Part shown: positions 61,615 to 64,000 of the stretch, one piece after another | How the letters are laid out: each line of letters starts with the position of its first letter | Position numbering within the stretch: position 1 is the stretch's first letter | Assembly (NCBI GenBank): GCA_934667625.1 | Contig: CAKUMH010000005.1 | Span: 70,206 to 134,205, forward strand | Source: an uncultured Elusimicrobiales bacterium | GTDB taxonomy: Bacteria > Elusimicrobiota > Elusimicrobia > Elusimicrobiales > Elusimicrobiaceae | Direction of reading: 5' to 3' | DNA: 64,000 nucleotides | The notes under the pieces: generated by a model | What the model saw: the letters and a program-made list of their open reading frames with translations, nothing else | The model's database searches: none | Told to the model about the DNA's origin: nothing | Made by a program: the position numbers and the translations under genes

Positions 61615-63120
61615 ATGAAAAAATCTTTCGTATTGTTGCTTGCGTTGCTGGTGGCAGCGCCTGCGTGCTTTGCTGCGGATCCGGCACCGGACCCGAACCC
61701 GGATCCCGGGTTGGTTGATGTGCTGATTGACAAGATCTTTGTTACCGATGAGATGAATGTCAAGGGGCTGTTGGCTGCTGCAAAGGAAGGCCACATTGGA
61801 AAGGTGCAAGAGCTGTTGGACAAGGGAGTGAACATTAACTCCTATATGAAGCCAAAGAACAAGAAGTCCGCCGTGCAATACACTGCGCTGTGCGCAGCCG
61901 CTGAAAGTAACAAAATCCTCATGATGAAGTATCTTCTCAATAGAGGGGCTTTTGCTAATGTTGTGTGTTTTCTAGAGGACGGTCGTCCGACCCGCCCTAA
62001 AGAGATATTAATGCAAAAAGAAAGCAAATTGAAGACCCTGCCAACCCTTGACAAAGACGAGCTTTATGTATGGAAAATGCTCTTGCGCAAAGACAAAAGC
62101 CCGTTCGCGTATACACAGAATCTTTCCCATAATATTTACCACCTCATTTATTATGGCGATATGGAGCTTATAAAGCTGCTTAGAGACGGAGGTCATTTTA
62201 AATTACTAGGGATTAGAGGTGAGGGGAATGTAGTCAGTGCTTTTGCGAGTGGGAATGTTGGGAAAGTAAACCGCATGATTGAAGGAGGGGGACTACTTTC
62301 ACTACTGTCAGAGGACGATTATGGCGACATTTTGGCATATTCTGCTGCAGCCAACCATATTCACATGGCTGAATGGTTGTTGAAAAACCGTCAGTTTAGT
62401 CAGAAGGCGTTGGATAATGCCATTAACGAACTGGCGTCCTCTAAGAAAACATGGGGTGAATACTACGTAATAAGTGGATTGCCGATAGGAAAAACTTTGT
62501 CTAAGGAGATGATAGAGCTATTGCGCTCACATGGTGCCCATTTCTCAGCGTATAATGAGGCTCTTCTGAAAGGGGAGTCCTTGTCTAAATTACAACTGGC
62601 AGCTGATGTAAAAGAAATTGCTGCGGCTACCTCGGAAAGCACCTTGCTTGAGCTGTATAAGCGGAAAAGAAAGAGTGAGGTGGTCTCGCTGATAAAAAAC
62701 GGCGCCCCGAAAGATGACGCAGAAAAGTTACTTATTGCGGCTATTGATAATGGAGATATAGAATTTTTGAAGCAGATTCTTCCTTACAAGCAGATCCCTA
62801 AGTATCACTATTTCTTAGAGAAGGCAGTTGCCAAGAAAGATCTGAAATTATTCAATGTGCTCCTCCAAAACTACAACGAGGAAAAGGTTGATTTTACGCG
62901 CCTTTTGGGGACGGCTGTCTACAACGACAGTCTAGCGCTAACCAAGCTCTGTGTTGAGAAAGGGGGCAATGTAAACGGGTATATTTCCGATCATGTCTAT
63001 GTTGAAGGTGGTACCGAAAGATGGGAAATTGACAAACGTAAGATGTTATTTATTGCAGATTGGATTACAGATAATTATGACATAGCTTACTTTTTGACTA
63101 GCAAAGGAGCTACAAAATAA
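61615..63120 (+). CDS. Secreted ankyrin-like repeat protein
   Basis: A 501-residue protein with a signal peptide (MKKSFVLLLALLVAAPACFA, cleavage before ADP). It continues with a Pro/Asp linker (DPAPDPNPDPG) and a string of helical ankyrin-like repeats; the clearest are NVKGLLAAAKEGHIGKVQEL with LLDKGVNIN, then TALCAAAESNKILMMKYLLN, and near the end SLALTKLCVEKGGNVNGYI. Middle repeats are degenerate. Ankyrin proteins bind other proteins; a secreted form could act in the periplasm or outside the cell. The start at 61615 has GGGAGGA in front. Base composition is lower in GC than the neighbours, which may point to recent acquisition. Function unknown. Confidence 0.8.
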   Translation: MKKSFVLLLALLVAAPACFAADPAPDPNPDPGLVDVLIDKIFVTDEMNVKGLLAAAKEGHIGKVQELLDKGVNINSYMKPKNKKSAVQYTALCAAAESNKILMMKYLLNRGAFANVVCFLEDGRPTRPKEILMQKESKLKTLPTLDKDELYVWKMLLRKDKSPFAYTQNLSHNIYHLIYYGDMELIKLLRDGGHFKLLGIRGEGNVVSAFASGNVGKVNRMIEGGGLLSLLSEDDYGDILAYSAAANHIHMAEWLLKNRQFSQKALDNAINELASSKKTWGEYYVISGLPIGKTLSKEMIELLRSHGAHFSAYNEALLKGESLSKLQLAADVKEIAAATSESTLLELYKRKRKSEVVSLIKNGAPKDDAEKLLIAAIDNGDIEFLKQILPYKQIPKYHYFLEKAVAKKDLKLFNVLLQNYNEEKVDFTRLLGTAVYNDSLALTKLCVEKGGNVNGYISDHVYVEGGTERWEIDKRKMLFIADWITDNYDIAYFLTSKGATK

Positions 63121-63156
63121 ACAAACGTTTGTAAAAGATAAAGTACGATAGTGTCT

Positions 63157-63192
63157 AGCGCCCCCGCCGAGTGTACGGCGGGGGCGCTTTGG
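63157..63192 (+). terminator. Terminator-like hairpin after the ankyrin-like gene
   Basis: AGCGCCCCCGCCG, loop, CGGCGGGGGCGCTTT. Confidence 0.7.
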
Positions 63193-63219
63193 CGGAAAGG
63201 AGAAAAAAAGGATGACGGC

Positions 63220-63565
63220 AGCAGGGGAAAACGGCAAAAGGTAAAATAAAAAAAGTCATGCTGGAAGGTTTTAGTCCAGCATCTCTTCCTTATGGATAAC
63301 GACGAACGACAACAACGAGATCCTGGACAAAAACGCTCCAGGATGACAACTCTTTTGGCGGGCCGCCACGGCGCTTAGTGAATGACGGCGGAAGGGGAAA
63401 ACGGCAAAAGGTAAAATAAAAAAAAGTCATGCTGGAAGGTTTTAGTCCAGCATCTCTTCCTTATGGATAACGACGAACGACAACAACGAGATCCTGGACA
63501 AAAACGCTCCAGGATGACAACTCTTTTGGCGGGCCGCCACGGCGCTCCAGGATGACGGCCTAAGG
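63220..63565. repeat. Two tandem 171-bp repeats containing palindromic elements
   Basis: GTCATGCTGGAAGGTTTTAG begins at 63255 and again at 63426, each followed by TCCAGCATCTCTTCC, then ATGGATAACGACGAACGACA, an inverted TCCTGG..CCAGGATGAC element and GGCGGGCCGCCACGGCGCT. The copies are nearly identical over their length, including the upstream GGGGAAAACGGCAAAAGG. No gene lies in 63121-63594. Confidence 0.9.
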
Positions 63566-63594
63566 GGATGACGGCAACGACAAACGGCTGGGAG

Positions 63595-63879
63595 TTAGAG
63601 GCAAATTTCTTGATATAGGTCTTTCCATTCAGGGTTGGATTGATTAATTAAACGTTCCTTCCATGCTCGTTTCCAAAATTTTAGGACCTTTTCGCGTTGT
63701 ATGGCATTATAGATATCTGTGTAGCATTCATAGTAAACCAATTTGTTCAGTTGGTATTGGCTTGTAAAACCAGCAACTACTTTATTCTTATGTTCCCACA
63801 CTCGGCGCACTAAATTATTTGTAACTCCGATGTATAGAACTGTATTGCTTGCATTGGTTAGAATGTAGACAAAGGACAT
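63595..63879 (-). CDS. GIY-YIG nuclease-superfamily small protein
   Basis: A 94-residue single-domain GIY-YIG protein (UPF0213/YhbQ-like group). It opens MSFVYILTNASNTVLYIGVT, giving the two conserved Tyr motifs, then NLVRRVWEHKNK with the catalytic-type Arg, KLVYYECYTDIYNAIQREK with the conserved Glu, and ends LINQSNPEWKDLYQ. The length is normal for this group, whose cellular role is poorly known. TAGGAGAATT on the coding side is not evident: the codons before the start read ACTTTCTG-type sequence with CTCCTAT only weakly placed. It is enclosed by near-identical repeats at 63220-63565 and 63929-64000. Confidence 0.85.
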   Translation of the reverse strand: MSFVYILTNASNTVLYIGVTNNLVRRVWEHKNKVVAGFTSQYQLNKLVYYECYTDIYNAIQREKVLKFWKRAWKERLINQSNPEWKDLYQEICL

Positions 63880-63928
63880 AGGAGAATTATAACACTTTCT
63901 GTTGGGTGACAGGGGCCTTTTTTAAAAA

Positions 63929-64000
63929 GTCATGCTGGAAGGTTTTAGTCCAGCATCTCTTCCTTATGGATAACGACGAACGACAACAACGAGACCCTGG
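63929..64000. repeat. Third copy of the 171-bp repeat, cut by the window end
   Basis: Starts GTCATGCTGGAAGGTTTTAG like the copies at 63255 and 63426 and matches them to the window end, with one base difference seen (GAGACCCTGG against GAGATCCTGG). Confidence 0.9.

Noticed and set aside
63220..63565. Repeat array considered as CRISPR
   Set aside because: Units are 171 bp with identical content throughout and contain palindromic intergenic repeats.

Overview
The window looks like one contig piece from a member of the Elusimicrobiota, most likely an animal-gut Elusimicrobium-like bacterium. This is inferred from the very large number of PilE-like pilin genes (fourteen pilin or pseudopilin genes here), the Lys/Ala-rich low-complexity tails on several proteins, and the gram-negative envelope genes. 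No rRNA is present to settle it. Short palindromic repeats of the types GTCATGCTGGA..TCCAGCATC and CTGAACTTGTTTCAG litter the gaps between host genes.

Layout. 1-14503: late half of a podovirus-type prophage related by gene content to Bordetella phage BPP-1 and T7 (TerL, portal, Bbp19-like protein, scaffold, capsid, Bbp16-like cement, tail adaptor, tail protein, internal virion proteins, tail fibre, nested Rz/Rz1 spanins). Two membrane-protein genes with their own terminators lie inverted inside the late operon. 14516-16233: an inverted pilin, a Cys-rich repeat protein, a triple 206-bp repeat that copies the 3' end of tRNA-Thr, and tRNA-Thr itself, a likely attachment region. 16416-36561: housekeeping and envelope genes (O-antigen ligase/TPR protein, an RDD-pilin fusion, YbaK, UvrA, a flippase-like protein, gamma carbonic anhydrase, a response regulator, TPR protein, FKBP, GMP reductase, a degenerate DUF885 protein, tRNA-Lys, tRNA-Leu, trigger factor) mixed with pilin genes. 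36725-54220: a second O-antigen ligase/TPR protein followed by a type IV pilus/type II secretion-like operon (OmpA-like protein, PilM-PilN fusion, PilO, PilP, PilQ, PilB, PilC, six minor pilins, and a HELTH zinc peptidase). 54221-64000: two more pilin cassettes, repeat-rich secreted proteins, ClpP with a catalytic Asp-to-Asn change, Lon with a histone-like tail, a secreted ankyrin-like protein and a GIY-YIG nuclease set among repeats.

How it fits together. The operon from 39477 builds the pilus machine. Four stand-alone pilin genes (20426, 31530, 54675, 58089) share a repeated upstream module: a -35 box, a 10-12 nt T-tract filling the promoter spacer, a -10 box inside a palindrome whose arms covary, and an identical ribosome binding site and leader. 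Their C-terminal halves differ. The arrangement suggests a duplicating, possibly phase-variable pilin cassette system, and is the most interesting signal in the window. One cassette has a palindromic repeat inserted in frame inside its prepilin leader.
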